The translations under genes and the position numbers were made by a program. Of a DNA stretch of 64,000 nt, positions 7,438 to 17,010 are shown in pieces. The stretch is from Komagataeibacter swingsii. Its GTDB lineage: Bacteria > Pseudomonadota > Alphaproteobacteria > Acetobacterales > Acetobacteraceae. Position 1 is the first letter of the stretch, and each line of letters opens with the position of its first letter. The notes under the pieces are model-generated. The model saw nothing but the letters and a program-made list of their open reading frames with translations. It ran no database searches and was not told where the DNA came from. The DNA is taken from the NCBI RefSeq assembly GCF_003207895.1, contig NZ_NKUB01000004.1:1-64000 (forward strand), written 5' to 3'.

Positions 7438-10400
7438 TTATCCTTTCCCGCGCGACAGCAGCCTGCCCGCGATGCGCCGGGTCCAGATGCGGATATGTTC
7501 CATGTAGAGGTAGATGACCGGCGTGGTGTAAAGCGTGAGCAGCTGGCTCATCATAAGGCCCCCCACCACCGTAATACCCAGCGGGCGGCGCATTTCCACG
7601 CCGTAGCCACTGTTGGTGATCAGTGGCACCGCCCCAAGGGCCGCCGCCAGCGTGGTCATGAGGATGGGGCGGAAGCGCTGGATGCATGCCTCGCGGATGG
7701 CATGGCGGGCGTCCAGTCCGTGGTCGCGTTCGGCATGCAGCGCGAAATCCACGATCAGGATGGCGTTTTTCTTCACGATCCCCACCAGCAGGATCATCCC
7801 GATCATGGTGATCAGCGAAAACTCCTGCCCCAGCGCCCACAGCGCCAGCACCGCCCCCACCCCGGCCGAAGGCAGGGTGGACATGATGGTCAGCGGGTGG
7901 ATGTAGCTTTCATACAGGATGCCCAGCGTCACATAGATCGTGACAAGGGCCGCGATGAAGATCAGCACCTCGTTGATGATGGCGGACTGGAACTGCGCCG
8001 CCTGCCCGGTAAAGCCGCCATGGATGGACTGCGGCACATGCAGCCGCACCATGGTGTCGGCAATGGTGGCCGCCGCGTCGCTCAGCGCCATGCCGGGGGC
8101 AAGGTTGAAGGAAATGGCCGCCGATACGAACCCGCCCTTGTGCGACACGGTAATGGCGGTGGGATGGGGTTCAAGCCGCGCCACGTTGGAAAGGGGCAGC
8201 ATGGTTTCGGTGCTGGATGACACGGCGGACCCGTTTGAGGCACCCGTGCCCCCCGCCAGCCTGTTGGCGATTTCGTTGCGGAAGGACTGCTGGCTCAATT
8301 GCGTGCTGGTGCTGGCCTGCGTGGTGGTCGCCATGCGGGCGCGGACCGTATTGGACACCGTGCCGCCGCCGGGGTTGCCCCCGGCGGTGGAAATGCGGAA
8401 CGACTGCAGGATGTCGGGGGACGTGCGGTACTGGTCCGCGACTTCCATCACCACATGGTAGGTCGCAAGCGATGTGGAGATGTTGGATGCGATGCGCTGG
8501 CCAAACGCGTCATACAGCGTGTTGCTGACCAGTTGCGGCGTGATCAGGTACCGCGCCGCAAGGTCGCGTATGATGTCGGCATGGATGGCCGCCCCGTTGT
8601 TCATTACATCCGTCGTGACGTCACGCAGGGCGGGCGCCGCGCGCAGCGCCGATGTCAGCGTGGGTACCCAGGTGTAAAGGGCGTCCGCGTCATCGCTGGT
8701 CAGCAGGTAGCGGTACGCCCCTTCCTTCTGCCGGCCGCCGCCGCCGCTTATGTCGCCTGCCGAAAACAGGGACACGTCCAGCCCCGGGATATTGGCCAGC
8801 CGCTTGTGGATGCGTTCGATCATCTCATCGGGGCCGTCATCGCGCTTCGTGCGGTCCACCATCTGGGCGAAGGCCTGCCCCTCGATATTGGTGTCGCCGG
8901 AAAAGGCGATGACTTCCTGCGCATCCCTGTCGGCGGTCAGCGCGTTGCTTATGGCGCGGATCTTTTCCGTCATGGCGGGAAACGACGTGGTCTGGTCCGC
9001 GCGGAAGAAGCTCATGACCATGGCCACGTCTTCCTTGGGCAGGATCCCCTTGGGCATGAGCACGATCACCCCGATCATGATCGCAAGGCTCAGCGGCAGG
9101 GTCACGGCGGTCAGCACGTGGTGGCGCAGCGCCACATCCAGCGTGCGTTCGTAAAACCGCAGCAGGTGCCGGTACCCCGCTTCCAGCCAGTCGCCCACGG
9201 CCCGTGGCCCGCGCCGCCACCACGGCGCGCCGGGGGGCAGGGGCGTGTCATGGCTGACTTCCAGCAACAGGCTGCACATCATCGGCGTCAGGCTGAGGGC
9301 AAGAACCAGCGAGACGGTGACGGTAATGGCCAGCGTCATGGAAAATTCGAAAAAGACCTTCCCCGGCGTCCCCCCCAGCAGCAGCAGCGGCAGGAACACC
9401 GCCACCAGCGAGATGGTGATCGACATGACGGTGAACCCGATTTCACGCGATCCCGTGAGCGACGCCTCCATCCGCCCCATGCCCGCTTCCATGTGGCGGG
9501 CGATATTTTCCAGCACCACGATGGCGTCATCCACCACGAAGCCGGTCGCGATGGTCAGCGCCATGAGGGACAGGATATCGAGCGAGAAATGGAACAGCGA
9601 CATGATCGCCAGCGTTCCCGCCAGCGAAATGGGCACCGTAATGGCCGGGATCAGCGTGGAACGCGGCGTGCGCAGGAACACCAGCACGACAGCCACCACC
9701 AGCAGTACCGAGGCCAGCAGCGTCCACTGCGTATCGGCCAGCGACGCGCGGATGGTGATGGAACGGTCCATGGCCGGCGTCAGCATCACCCCCGCCGGCA
9801 GGGCGGCGCGCAGGGCGGGAAGGCGGGCCTTGATCTCATCGGTGACGCGAATGACATTGGCGCCCGCACGCGGCAGGATGATGGCCATGGCGGCCCTGCG
9901 CCCGTTCAGGAAGCCGACCTTGCGTTCGTTTTCAACCCCGTTATGCACGTAGGCCACGTCCTGCAGCCGCACGGGACGGCTGTCGCGGTAACCGATGACA
10001 AGGTCACGGTACTGCGCCGCACTGCGTGCCTGGTCATTGGTGGCAAGGGTGTAGCGCGTGGTATCGTTCTCGATCACGCCCTTGGGGGTATTGGCGTTGG
10101 CCGACGCCAGGGCGGAGCGGATGTCCTCGAACCCCAGCCCGTATTTGAACAGCGGCCACGGATTGATTTCCACCCTGACCGCAGGCGCGGAACTGCCCAT
10201 GAGTTCGACCCACCCCACGCCCTGCACCTGCGACAGCAGGGGTTGCAGGCGTGTCTTGGCGATATCATACAGCTCCGACATCGGCTGCGTGTCCGATGTC
10301 AGGGCAAGGATCATGATCGGGTTTTCGGAGGGGTTGGCCTTCCAGTATTCCGGCTGTGATTCCAGTGTCGCGGGCATGTCGGCGCGGGCCGCGCGCAGGG

Positions 10401-10731
10401 CGGCCTCCACGTCATTGGCGGCGGAATCTATATTGGTCGAGTCATTGAAGGTCAGCAGGATGAAGGCGCTGTCCTGGCTGGAATCGGATTCAATCTCGCT
10501 TATGCCCGCGATCTGTCCCAGCCTGCGTTCCAGCGGGGTGGTGACGGAACTGGCCATCTGCTGTGGCGATGCCCCCGGCTGGCTGGCCACGACGTAAATG
10601 ACGGGCACCGCGATATCCGGCAGGTCGCCCACCGGCAGGATCCGGTAGGCAAAAAGCCCCGAAAGGACGATGGCCGCCGCCAGCAGGGTGGTCGCGACCG
10701 GGCGCAGGATGAAAATACGGCACAGGTTCAT
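7438..10731 (-). CDS. RND efflux pump inner-membrane subunit (HAE1/AcrB-MdtBC type)
   Basis: 1097 residues with the RND layout: N-terminal helix (NLCRIFILRPVATTLLAAA), large porter loop, helices 2-6, second porter loop, helices 8-12. The helix-4 proton-relay acid pair is visible in GFVVDDAIVVLENI, and the usual G-F-x-x-D family block GDLPDIAVPVIYV is near residue 35. It should export drugs or other amphiphiles by proton antiport together with a periplasmic adaptor and an outer-membrane channel. Neither partner is adjacent; a short-chain dehydrogenase gene sits 27 bases upstream on the same strand. Residues around 660-680 and 810-850 are Gly/Ser/Thr-rich linkers. Substrate unknown. Confidence 0.9.
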   Translation of the reverse strand: MNLCRIFILRPVATTLLAAAIVLSGLFAYRILPVGDLPDIAVPVIYVVASQPGASPQQMASSVTTPLERRLGQIAGISEIESDSSQDSAFILLTFNDSTNIDSAANDVEAALRAARADMPATLESQPEYWKANPSENPIMILALTSDTQPMSELYDIAKTRLQPLLSQVQGVGWVELMGSSAPAVRVEINPWPLFKYGLGFEDIRSALASANANTPKGVIENDTTRYTLATNDQARSAAQYRDLVIGYRDSRPVRLQDVAYVHNGVENERKVGFLNGRRAAMAIILPRAGANVIRVTDEIKARLPALRAALPAGVMLTPAMDRSITIRASLADTQWTLLASVLLVVAVVLVFLRTPRSTLIPAITVPISLAGTLAIMSLFHFSLDILSLMALTIATGFVVDDAIVVLENIARHMEAGMGRMEASLTGSREIGFTVMSITISLVAVFLPLLLLGGTPGKVFFEFSMTLAITVTVSLVLALSLTPMMCSLLLEVSHDTPLPPGAPWWRRGPRAVGDWLEAGYRHLLRFYERTLDVALRHHVLTAVTLPLSLAIMIGVIVLMPKGILPKEDVAMVMSFFRADQTTSFPAMTEKIRAISNALTADRDAQEVIAFSGDTNIEGQAFAQMVDRTKRDDGPDEMIERIHKRLANIPGLDVSLFSAGDISGGGGRQKEGAYRYLLTSDDADALYTWVPTLTSALRAAPALRDVTTDVMNNGAAIHADIIRDLAARYLITPQLVSNTLYDAFGQRIASNISTSLATYHVVMEVADQYRTSPDILQSFRISTAGGNPGGGTVSNTVRARMATTTQASTSTQLSQQSFRNEIANRLAGGTGASNGSAVSSSTETMLPLSNVARLEPHPTAITVSHKGGFVSAAISFNLAPGMALSDAAATIADTMVRLHVPQSIHGGFTGQAAQFQSAIINEVLIFIAALVTIYVTLGILYESYIHPLTIMSTLPSAGVGAVLALWALGQEFSLITMIGMILLVGIVKKNAILIVDFALHAERDHGLDARHAIREACIQRFRPILMTTLAAALGAVPLITNSGYGVEMRRPLGITVVGGLMMSQLLTLYTTPVIYLYMEHIRIWTRRIAGRLLSRGKG

Positions 10732-10758
10732 GACCTGTTTCCGGGTGCTGGACGCATG

Positions 10759-11601
10759 CTATTCCTGATGTGCGCAGGCGGTGGGGATGGCTGTTTCCCG
10801 CCCTGTTTCCGCCATGGTGTCCGCCTGTCCCGCAGGCTGGCGATAATAATAATATTCCGCGACCCGCGGTGGCAGCAGGTCCATGAACCGTGACCCCGCA
10901 GCCAGCCACCACGGGAACGAGATGCGTCGCCGGCCCGCCGCAACCCCCGACAGGATGGCGCGCACGGCGTCCCCCGTCTGGGTCAGGCCCGGCATGGGGA
11001 AAGTGTTCTGCGTGGTCATAGGGGTGGCGACAAAGCCGCAGCACACGCTGGTCATGGCAATGCCCGCGCGCTTCATGTTGGCCCCTGTCGCCACCATGAA
11101 GCGGTCCACCGCCGCCTTTGACGCGCAATAGGACGGCGTGCCGGGAAAGGAAACCAGCCCCGCCACCGATGACATGGCGCAGATGCGTCCCCGCATCCCG
11201 TCCCGCGCGCGGGGCTGCGCGCGCATGACATGGATGGCGGGCAGCACCGTGTTCAGCACGCCATCCATGTTGGTCGCGAACATGCGGCGGACCTGCGCAT
11301 CCGGCTCGGCCGGGGCTTCGTCCCCGCCCCTGGTCGATGCGGTAATCCCCGCGCAGGCAAAGACCAGGTCCAGCGGGCCGGCGCCCGTGATCCATCCTTC
11401 CATGCCTGTCTGTTCCCGCACGTCCTGCACCCGTATGCGGGCCTCCGCGCCACGTGCGATGCAGCCTGTCGCCACGGCGCGCAGGCTGTCGGCATTGCGC
11501 CCGCCCAGGTGCAGCGTACGCCCCGGTCGGGCAAGGGCAAGGGCAAGCCCGCGCCCAATCCCGGACGAGGCACCTGTAATCAGTATCGAATCCTGTTTCA
11601 T
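10759..11601 (-). CDS. Short-chain dehydrogenase/reductase (SDR)
   Basis: 280 residues. TGASSGIG at residues 9-16 is the cofactor-binding loop of classical SDRs, and SYCASKAAV holds the catalytic Tyr-x-x-x-Lys pair. The C-terminus is longer than usual and mildly hydrophobic (WLAAGSRFMDLLPPRVAEYYYY), as in membrane-associated SDRs. Product and substrate cannot be inferred. The start at 11601 has only a weak ribosome binding site; an in-frame ATG at 11616 is an alternative. It lies 27 bases in front of the RND pump gene and is likely co-transcribed with it. It is divergent from gmk. Confidence 0.85.
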   Translation of the reverse strand: MKQDSILITGASSGIGRGLALALARPGRTLHLGGRNADSLRAVATGCIARGAEARIRVQDVREQTGMEGWITGAGPLDLVFACAGITASTRGGDEAPAEPDAQVRRMFATNMDGVLNTVLPAIHVMRAQPRARDGMRGRICAMSSVAGLVSFPGTPSYCASKAAVDRFMVATGANMKRAGIAMTSVCCGFVATPMTTQNTFPMPGLTQTGDAVRAILSGVAAGRRRISFPWWLAAGSRFMDLLPPRVAEYYYYRQPAGQADTMAETGRETAIPTACAHQE

Positions 11602-11688
11602 ATTCGCAGAATACATACACCCTGTTAGAACAGCGCTACCCCGTTTACGCATCCGGCGCGCATTTACGCCATCACCAGGGAGAACCGC

Positions 11689-12351
11689 ATGACCCAGACA
11701 ACCATCCCCACCCGCACGCCCCCACTCGCCCCGGTCCGGCGGCGTGGTGTGTGTCTGGTCATTTCAGCGCCATCCGGGGCGGGCAAGTCAACCATTGCGA
11801 ATGCGTTACGTGCATCGGAGCCACAGCTGCTGCATTCTGTATCCGTCACCACCCGCCAGCCCCGGCCGGGCGAAAGCGATGGAATCCATTATCATTTCCG
11901 CAGCATGGAGGCGTTTACCCGCATGGCGGAAGCGGGTGAGATGCTGGAATGGGCCACCGTGTTCGGCCGGGGGTACGGCACCCCGCGCGCGCCGGTGGAG
12001 CAGGCCCTGGCGGAAGGGCGCGACATGGTGTTCGATATCGACTGGCAGGGGCACCGCCAGATCCGTGCCGCCCTGCCGGGGGATGTGGTCAGCCTGTTCG
12101 TCCTGCCGCCTTCGATCGCGGAACTCGAACGCAGGCTGCATGGCCGCGCATCCGATGAGGCGGATGAGATCGCACGCCGCATGCAGGCCGCGCGCGACGA
12201 GATCTCGCACTGGAACGAATTCGATCACGTCGTCATCAATTCCGACCTTGACCAGGCCATAGCCGAGGCCCGTGCCGTGCTGGTGGCGGCACGGCTGGAA
12301 CGCCACCGCCAGGTGGGGCTGGCGGACCTGGTGGCCAGCTTCGGGGTCTGA
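11689..12351 (+). CDS. gmk: Guanylate kinase
   Basis: 220 residues. P-loop APSGAGKS at 27-34, the GMP-binding block SVTTRQPRPGESDGIHYHF and the lid region with the conserved Arg residues are all present. It phosphorylates GMP to GDP in the cytoplasm. AGGGAGA lies before ATG. The first 18 residues (Thr/Pro-rich) extend beyond the family core. One unusual detail is FGRGYGTPRAPV where most homologues read H-x-x-x-YGT. Divergent to the SDR gene, with 87 bases between. Confidence 0.95.
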   Translation: MTQTTIPTRTPPLAPVRRRGVCLVISAPSGAGKSTIANALRASEPQLLHSVSVTTRQPRPGESDGIHYHFRSMEAFTRMAEAGEMLEWATVFGRGYGTPRAPVEQALAEGRDMVFDIDWQGHRQIRAALPGDVVSLFVLPPSIAELERRLHGRASDEADEIARRMQAARDEISHWNEFDHVVINSDLDQAIAEARAVLVAARLERHRQVGLADLVASFGV

Positions 12352-12490
12352 TCCGGGCCACCGCCATGCGTCCCCACCGGGGGCGCATGTGTTTCATGCG
12401 CCATGGATGATGGACAAGCCGCCGGGAATTGATATTGCGGACTGGCGCGGCATCCGTCGCGCCATTTTTTCCTGACCGCCCGGATTTCCC

Positions 12491-13729
12491 ATGCCCTCGC
12501 GTAGTGTTCCCGCCCCCGTCATGCCGTTCTGGATGATTGCCCTGCTGGGGCTGCTTACGGCCATCGGCCCGCTGGCGACCGACATGTACCTGCCCGCCTT
12601 TCCCAGCATGGACGCGGAACTGGCCGGCGGGCGGGCGGGCGCCAGCCAGGTCACGCTGGCGGCATGGTTCGCGGGGCTGGCGGTGGGGCAGTTCAGCCTT
12701 GGCCCCATTTCCGACCGGCTGGGCCGCAGGCTGCCGCTGCTGGGCGGGCTGGTGCTGTTTACCGCCGGGTCGGCCGGGTGCGCCATGGCCACCGGCTTCG
12801 ACCTGTTCTGCCTGTGCCGTTTTGTCTCGGCACTGGGCGGGGCGGCATGTGTTGTCCTGCCGCGCGCCATCGTGCGCGACGTGGCGACGGGGGCTGCGGG
12901 CGCGCGCATCATGTCGCAGCTCATGCTGGTGTTCGGCGTCATGCCGATCCTTGCGCCATCGCTGGGCAGCCTTGTGCTGATGCTGGGGCACTGGCGGTGG
13001 ATTTTCACGATCGCGGTCATCTATGGCGTGCTGGGGCTGCTGACGGTGCTGGCGACCATGCCCGACACCATGCCGGTGGAAAAACGCATCGCCTTTTCCC
13101 TGCCCGGCACGATCGCCCGTTACGCCGGGCTGGTGCGGGAGCCGGTGTTCATGTCCAGTGCGCTGATCAACAGTTTTTCCTCGTTCGTCATGTTCGCCTA
13201 CATCACCTCTGCACCCATGGTGTTTGAACACCTGCTCGGGTTCACGCCCACCCAGTTCGGGGTGTTTTTCGGCATGAATGCGGGGATCTTCATTGCATGC
13301 GCGCAGCTGAATGGCGGCCTGGTCCACCGGATCGACCTGTCGCGGCTGCTCGATGGCGGGGTCGCGTGCAGCGTGGTGGCGGCGGTGGCGTGCCTGGTGC
13401 TGTCGCTCGCGGGGGTCGCCGGCCCCGCGCATCCTGTCCTGGCGTGCGTGCTGATCAGTTGCATTACCGGCTGCCTGGGGTTTGTGGGACCAAACGCCAC
13501 GGTGCTGGCCTTTACCCACCACGGCCACCAGGCGGGCAGTGCGTCGGCATTGATGGGCACCATCCAGTTTTCCCTTGCGGCGGGTAGTGGTTTCATCCTC
13601 GGGCATGTGCCCTTCCATTCCCCCGTGCCGCTGGCGGTGGTGGTCATGGGGGGCGTGGGCTGCATGGTGGCGTGCAACCTGTGGCGCCATGCCTGCAACC
13701 GGCGGGCGGATGCATCCCACGCGCCCTGA
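12491..13729 (+). CDS. Bcr/CflA family multidrug exporter (MFS)
   Basis: 412 residues with twelve predicted membrane helices. The first-helix motif ATDMYLPAFPSM and the loop 2-3 motif GPISDRLGRRLPLL are characteristic of Bcr/CflA drug:proton antiporters (DHA1-type, Bcr subfamily); RAIVRDV in helix 4/5 fits too. It would export drugs or amino-acid-like compounds across the inner membrane. Ribosome binding site is weak before ATG at 12491. It follows gmk by about 140 bases that contain no other recognisable feature. Confidence 0.9.
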   Translation: MPSRSVPAPVMPFWMIALLGLLTAIGPLATDMYLPAFPSMDAELAGGRAGASQVTLAAWFAGLAVGQFSLGPISDRLGRRLPLLGGLVLFTAGSAGCAMATGFDLFCLCRFVSALGGAACVVLPRAIVRDVATGAAGARIMSQLMLVFGVMPILAPSLGSLVLMLGHWRWIFTIAVIYGVLGLLTVLATMPDTMPVEKRIAFSLPGTIARYAGLVREPVFMSSALINSFSSFVMFAYITSAPMVFEHLLGFTPTQFGVFFGMNAGIFIACAQLNGGLVHRIDLSRLLDGGVACSVVAAVACLVLSLAGVAGPAHPVLACVLISCITGCLGFVGPNATVLAFTHHGHQAGSASALMGTIQFSLAAGSGFILGHVPFHSPVPLAVVVMGGVGCMVACNLWRHACNRRADASHAP

Positions 13730-13859
13730 TTGCGTGGAGGACATGGGGAAGGGGTACGCGCTTTCGCTTTGACGTGGGGGACATGCCGCGCTACGGCAGG
13801 GACATGTCTGCTGAACCTGTTGTCCGGCATGGCGATCACCCACATGCGCGGGAGGCGTT

Positions 13860-14645
13860 GTGAACGGCATTCTCGATTTCATTGCCGGGCTTGGCAGGGC
13901 CGTTCTGGATATCGTCCGCATGGCGGGGCGGGTGGCGCTGTTTGCAGCCGTCGCCCTGTCGCATGTGGTCCGCCCCCCCTTCTACTGGCGCACGCTGTGG
14001 GGCACGCTGGTGGAAATCGGCTATTTCTCCCTGCCGGTCGTGGCGTTGACGGCGCTGTTTTCGGGCGGCGTGATCGCTCTCCAGTCCTATACCGGTTTTG
14101 CCCAGTACCATGCCCAGAACGCCATTGCCGGGATTGTCATCCTTGCGGTGACGCGTGAACTGGGGCCGGTACTGGCGGGGCTGATGGTGGCGGGCCGGGT
14201 CGGGGCCGCCATGTCGGCCGAAATCGGGACCATGCGGGTGACCGACCAGATCGATGCGCTGACCACCCTGTCCACCAACCCCATCAAGTACCTGGTCACG
14301 CCACGGCTGGTGGCGGGCACGCTGGCGCTGCCGTTCCTTGTGCTGGTGGCCGACATACTGGGTGTGCTGGGCGGGTTTACCGTGTGCGTGATGAAGCTGG
14401 ATTTCTCGGCATCCGCCTATATCACGGCCACCATCGCCTCGCTCAAGGTGATGGACGTGACGGTGGGGCTGGTGAAGGCGGCCATATTCGGGTTCCTGAT
14501 CGCGCTCATGGGCTGCTACCATGGCTATAACAGCCGTGGCGGGGCCGAAGGCGTGGGGGCTGCGACCACGGCGGCCGTGGTCGCCGCCTCGATCCTGCTG
14601 CTGACGTTCGACTACCTCCTGACAGACGTGTTCTTTTCCCAATGA
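13860..14645 (+). CDS. mlaE: MlaE-type ABC transporter permease
   Basis: 261 residues, about five membrane helices, matching the MlaE/YrbE permease family: the conserved core VTRELGPVLAGLMVAGRVGAA followed by AEIGTMRVTDQIDAL is intact. In the Mla pathway such a permease works with MlaF to move phospholipids between the two membranes. GTG start preceded by GGGAGGC. The stop overlaps the mlaF start by four bases (ATGA), showing translational coupling. Confidence 0.93.
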   Translation: MNGILDFIAGLGRAVLDIVRMAGRVALFAAVALSHVVRPPFYWRTLWGTLVEIGYFSLPVVALTALFSGGVIALQSYTGFAQYHAQNAIAGIVILAVTRELGPVLAGLMVAGRVGAAMSAEIGTMRVTDQIDALTTLSTNPIKYLVTPRLVAGTLALPFLVLVADILGVLGGFTVCVMKLDFSASAYITATIASLKVMDVTVGLVKAAIFGFLIALMGCYHGYNSRGGAEGVGAATTAAVVAASILLLTFDYLLTDVFFSQ

Positions 14646-15436
14646 CAGACACAACCCCCAAGATCCGCATTCGCGGCCTGAAAAAGGCGTTCGGCCCCAA
14701 GGTGGTGCTGGACGGGGTGGACCTTGATGTGATGGGCGGCACGTCGTTCGTGGTCATTGGCGGCTCGGGCACGGGCAAGTCGGTGCTGCTGCGCTGCATA
14801 CTGGGCCTGATCACGCCCGATGCCGGGTCCATCGAGATTGATGGCGTCGATGTCACGACGCTTTCGCCCCGCCAGCGCGAACCCTACATGGCGCGGATTG
14901 GCATGCTGTTCCAGAACGGCGCGCTGTTTGACAGCCTGAGCGTATGGGAAAACGTGACCTTCGGCCTTGTCGCCGCCGCACGTGCGGGCCATGGCCCGCG
15001 CATTACCCGTGCGCAGGCGCGCGCGCAGGCGGGGACGCTGCTGGAACAGGTGGGCATGGACCCCGCCGTGGGCGCGCTGTCGCCATCCGAACTGTCGGGC
15101 GGCATGCAAAAGCGCGTGGGGCTGGCGCGCGCGATCGCCGCCCGTCCTGAAATCCTGTTCTTTGACGAACCGACAACCGGGCTTGATCCCATCATGGGCG
15201 CGGTGATTGACGGGCTGATTGCCGACTGCGTGCGCAAGCTGGGATCGACCGCCATCGCGATTACGCATGACATGGCCTCCGCCCAGCGGATCGGGGACCG
15301 GGTCGGCATGCTGTATGAAGGCCGGATGATCTGGCAGGGACCGCCCTCCACCCTGTTCGACAGCGGCAACCCGGTGGTGGACCAGTTCACCCATGGCCGC
15401 CGTGAGGGGCCGATCAAGGTGGATGTCCGCACCTGA
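14642..15436 (+). CDS. mlaF: MlaF-type ABC transporter ATPase
   Basis: 264 residues. Walker A GGSGTGKS at 40-47, Q-loop within MLFQNGALFDSLSVWENV, ABC signature LSGGMQKR, Walker B ILFFDEP and the D-loop TTGLDP are all present, and the Met-Gln-Lys-Arg signature is characteristic of MlaF. It powers the MlaE permease encoded immediately upstream. The usual mlaD, mlaC and mlaB do not follow: the next features are a hairpin repeat and radA. The substrate-binding MCE protein must be elsewhere. Confidence 0.95.
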   Translation: MTDTTPKIRIRGLKKAFGPKVVLDGVDLDVMGGTSFVVIGGSGTGKSVLLRCILGLITPDAGSIEIDGVDVTTLSPRQREPYMARIGMLFQNGALFDSLSVWENVTFGLVAAARAGHGPRITRAQARAQAGTLLEQVGMDPAVGALSPSELSGGMQKRVGLARAIAARPEILFFDEPTTGLDPIMGAVIDGLIADCVRKLGSTAIAITHDMASAQRIGDRVGMLYEGRMIWQGPPSTLFDSGNPVVDQFTHGRREGPIKVDVRT

Positions 15437-15448
15437 CTGATAAATAAA

Positions 15449-15532
15449 GATAAAAGTTTTCCGGATGCCGCCTTTTTTCAAAAAGGCGGTGTTCTTTTGA
15501 AGCTTTTTGAAAAAAGCTTCACCAAAAACTTT
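15449..15532 (+). repeat. Paired-hairpin intergenic repeat, copy B
   Basis: Same two stem-loops as copy A (GCCGCC-T-run/A-run-GGCGG and GAAGCTTTTT/AAAAAGCTTC) in the same orientation, with leader GATAAAAGTTTTCC and tail ACCAAAAACTTTT. It lies between mlaF and radA. Confidence 0.85.
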
Positions 15533-15603
15533 TCCCCGTTTGGCCAGGCGGCCGGTCGTTCCATATATGATATACACGATCTGTTCTTGTCCAAGGAGCC
15601 ATC

Positions 15604-17010
15604 ATGGCGCGTCGGCCCGCTAACCGTTTTGTCTGCCAGTCCTGCGGGGCGGTCTTTCCCAAATGGTCGGGCCGGTGCGACGCCTGTGGCGCGTGGAACA
15701 GCATTGTCGAGGAAACGGTCGAACCCACCGCCACCGGCGGTACCACTGCCCGCAGGCGCACGGGCGCCCGCATCAACCTTGTCGGCCTTGCGGGTGATAC
15801 GCCCCCCCCACCGCGTATTGAAACCCGTATCGGTGAACTGGACCGCGTGCTGGGCGGCGGGCTGGTCCCGGCATCCGTCGTGCTGGTTGGCGGTGATCCG
15901 GGTATCGGCAAATCGACGCTGCTGCTTCAGGGCGCCTGCGCGCTGGCCCGCGCCGGGCGCAAGGTCATGTACATTTCGGGCGAGGAAGCGGTGGACCAGA
16001 TCCGCCTGCGCGCGCGCAGGCTGGGGCTGGAAGCCCCCACGCTGGAACTGGCCGCCGCCATCAACGTGGCCGATATCGTCGCCACGCTGGAGGCGGAAAA
16101 GGATCTGGCGCTGGTCGTGATCGACTCGATCCAGACCATGTGGATGGAAACAGTGGAAAGCGCGCCCGGCACCGTAAGCCAGGTGCGCGCCTGCGCGTTC
16201 GAACTGATCCGCCTGGCCAAGCAGCGCGGCTTCAGCCTGATCCTGGTGGGGCATGTGACCAAGGAAGGGGCGCTGGCCGGCCCCCGCGTGCTGGAACACA
16301 TGGTCGATGCGGTCATGTATTTCGAAGGCGATCGCGGGCATCAGTTCCGCATCCTGCGCGCGGCCAAGAACCGCTTTGGCGCGACCGACGAAATCGGCGT
16401 GTTCGCCATGACCGATCAGGGGCTGGAGGAAGTGCCCAATCCCTCCGCCCTGTTCCTGGCGGAACGGCGCGGGCATATCGCAGGCTCCGCCGTGTTCGCG
16501 GGCATGGAGGGCACGCGCCCCGTGCTGCTGGAGGTACAGGCCCTGCTGTCGCCCAAGGCGGGTGATGGCGGCGCACGGCGCGCGGTCGTAGGCTGGGATA
16601 CGGGGCGGCTGAACATGCTGCTGGCGGTGCTGGAAGCGCGGTGCGGCATCAAGCTCAACGCCATGGATGTCCATCTCAATATCGCGGGCGGCCTGCGCGT
16701 CGGGGAACCTGCGGCCGACATGGCGGTGGCGGCCGCCCTTGTCTCCGCCGCCACCGGCCAGCCCACCAGTGCCGGTTCGGTCTATTTTGGCGAGGTCGGG
16801 CTGTCGGGCGAGATCCGTCAGGTCTCGCAGCCCGACACAAGGCTGAAGGAAGCGCACAAGCTGGGTTTCGAGCAGGCCTTCCTGCCGCGCCGCATCGCGC
16901 GCGGCAACCGCAAGCCCACGGCCCCTGACGGGCTGGGCATACAGGAAATCGGCCATCTGGGCGATCTGGTCAGCCTGTTTACGGGAGCCATGGAGGAGGC
17001 AGGGGCGTGA
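15604..17010 (+). CDS. radA: DNA repair/branch-migration protein RadA (Sms)
   Basis: 468 residues. N-terminal zinc finger C11-C14-C25-C28, RecA-like ATPase with Walker A GDPGIGKS at 97-104, the RadA-specific KNRFGATDE motif, and a C-terminal Lon-protease-like domain (GGLRVGEPAADMAVAAAL). It acts on recombination intermediates as a hexameric helicase-like motor. AAGGAG lies before ATG. The stop overlaps the next gene by four bases (GTGA). Confidence 0.97.
   Translation: MARRPANRFVCQSCGAVFPKWSGRCDACGAWNSIVEETVEPTATGGTTARRRTGARINLVGLAGDTPPPPRIETRIGELDRVLGGGLVPASVVLVGGDPGIGKSTLLLQGACALARAGRKVMYISGEEAVDQIRLRARRLGLEAPTLELAAAINVADIVATLEAEKDLALVVIDSIQTMWMETVESAPGTVSQVRACAFELIRLAKQRGFSLILVGHVTKEGALAGPRVLEHMVDAVMYFEGDRGHQFRILRAAKNRFGATDEIGVFAMTDQGLEEVPNPSALFLAERRGHIAGSAVFAGMEGTRPVLLEVQALLSPKAGDGGARRAVVGWDTGRLNMLLAVLEARCGIKLNAMDVHLNIAGGLRVGEPAADMAVAAALVSAATGQPTSAGSVYFGEVGLSGEIRQVSQPDTRLKEAHKLGFEQAFLPRRIARGNRKPTAPDGLGIQEIGHLGDLVSLFTGAMEEAGA

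Noticed and set aside
8299..10359. Plus-strand open frame of 686 codons opposite the RND gene
   Set aside because: Composition is Arg/His/Gly/Gln-rich antisense shadow of a high-GC gene; no domain and no ribosome binding site.
12236..13921. Minus-strand frame of 561 codons across gmk/Bcr
   Set aside because: Shadow frame with His/Arg/Gln-rich noise; both plus-strand genes are clear.
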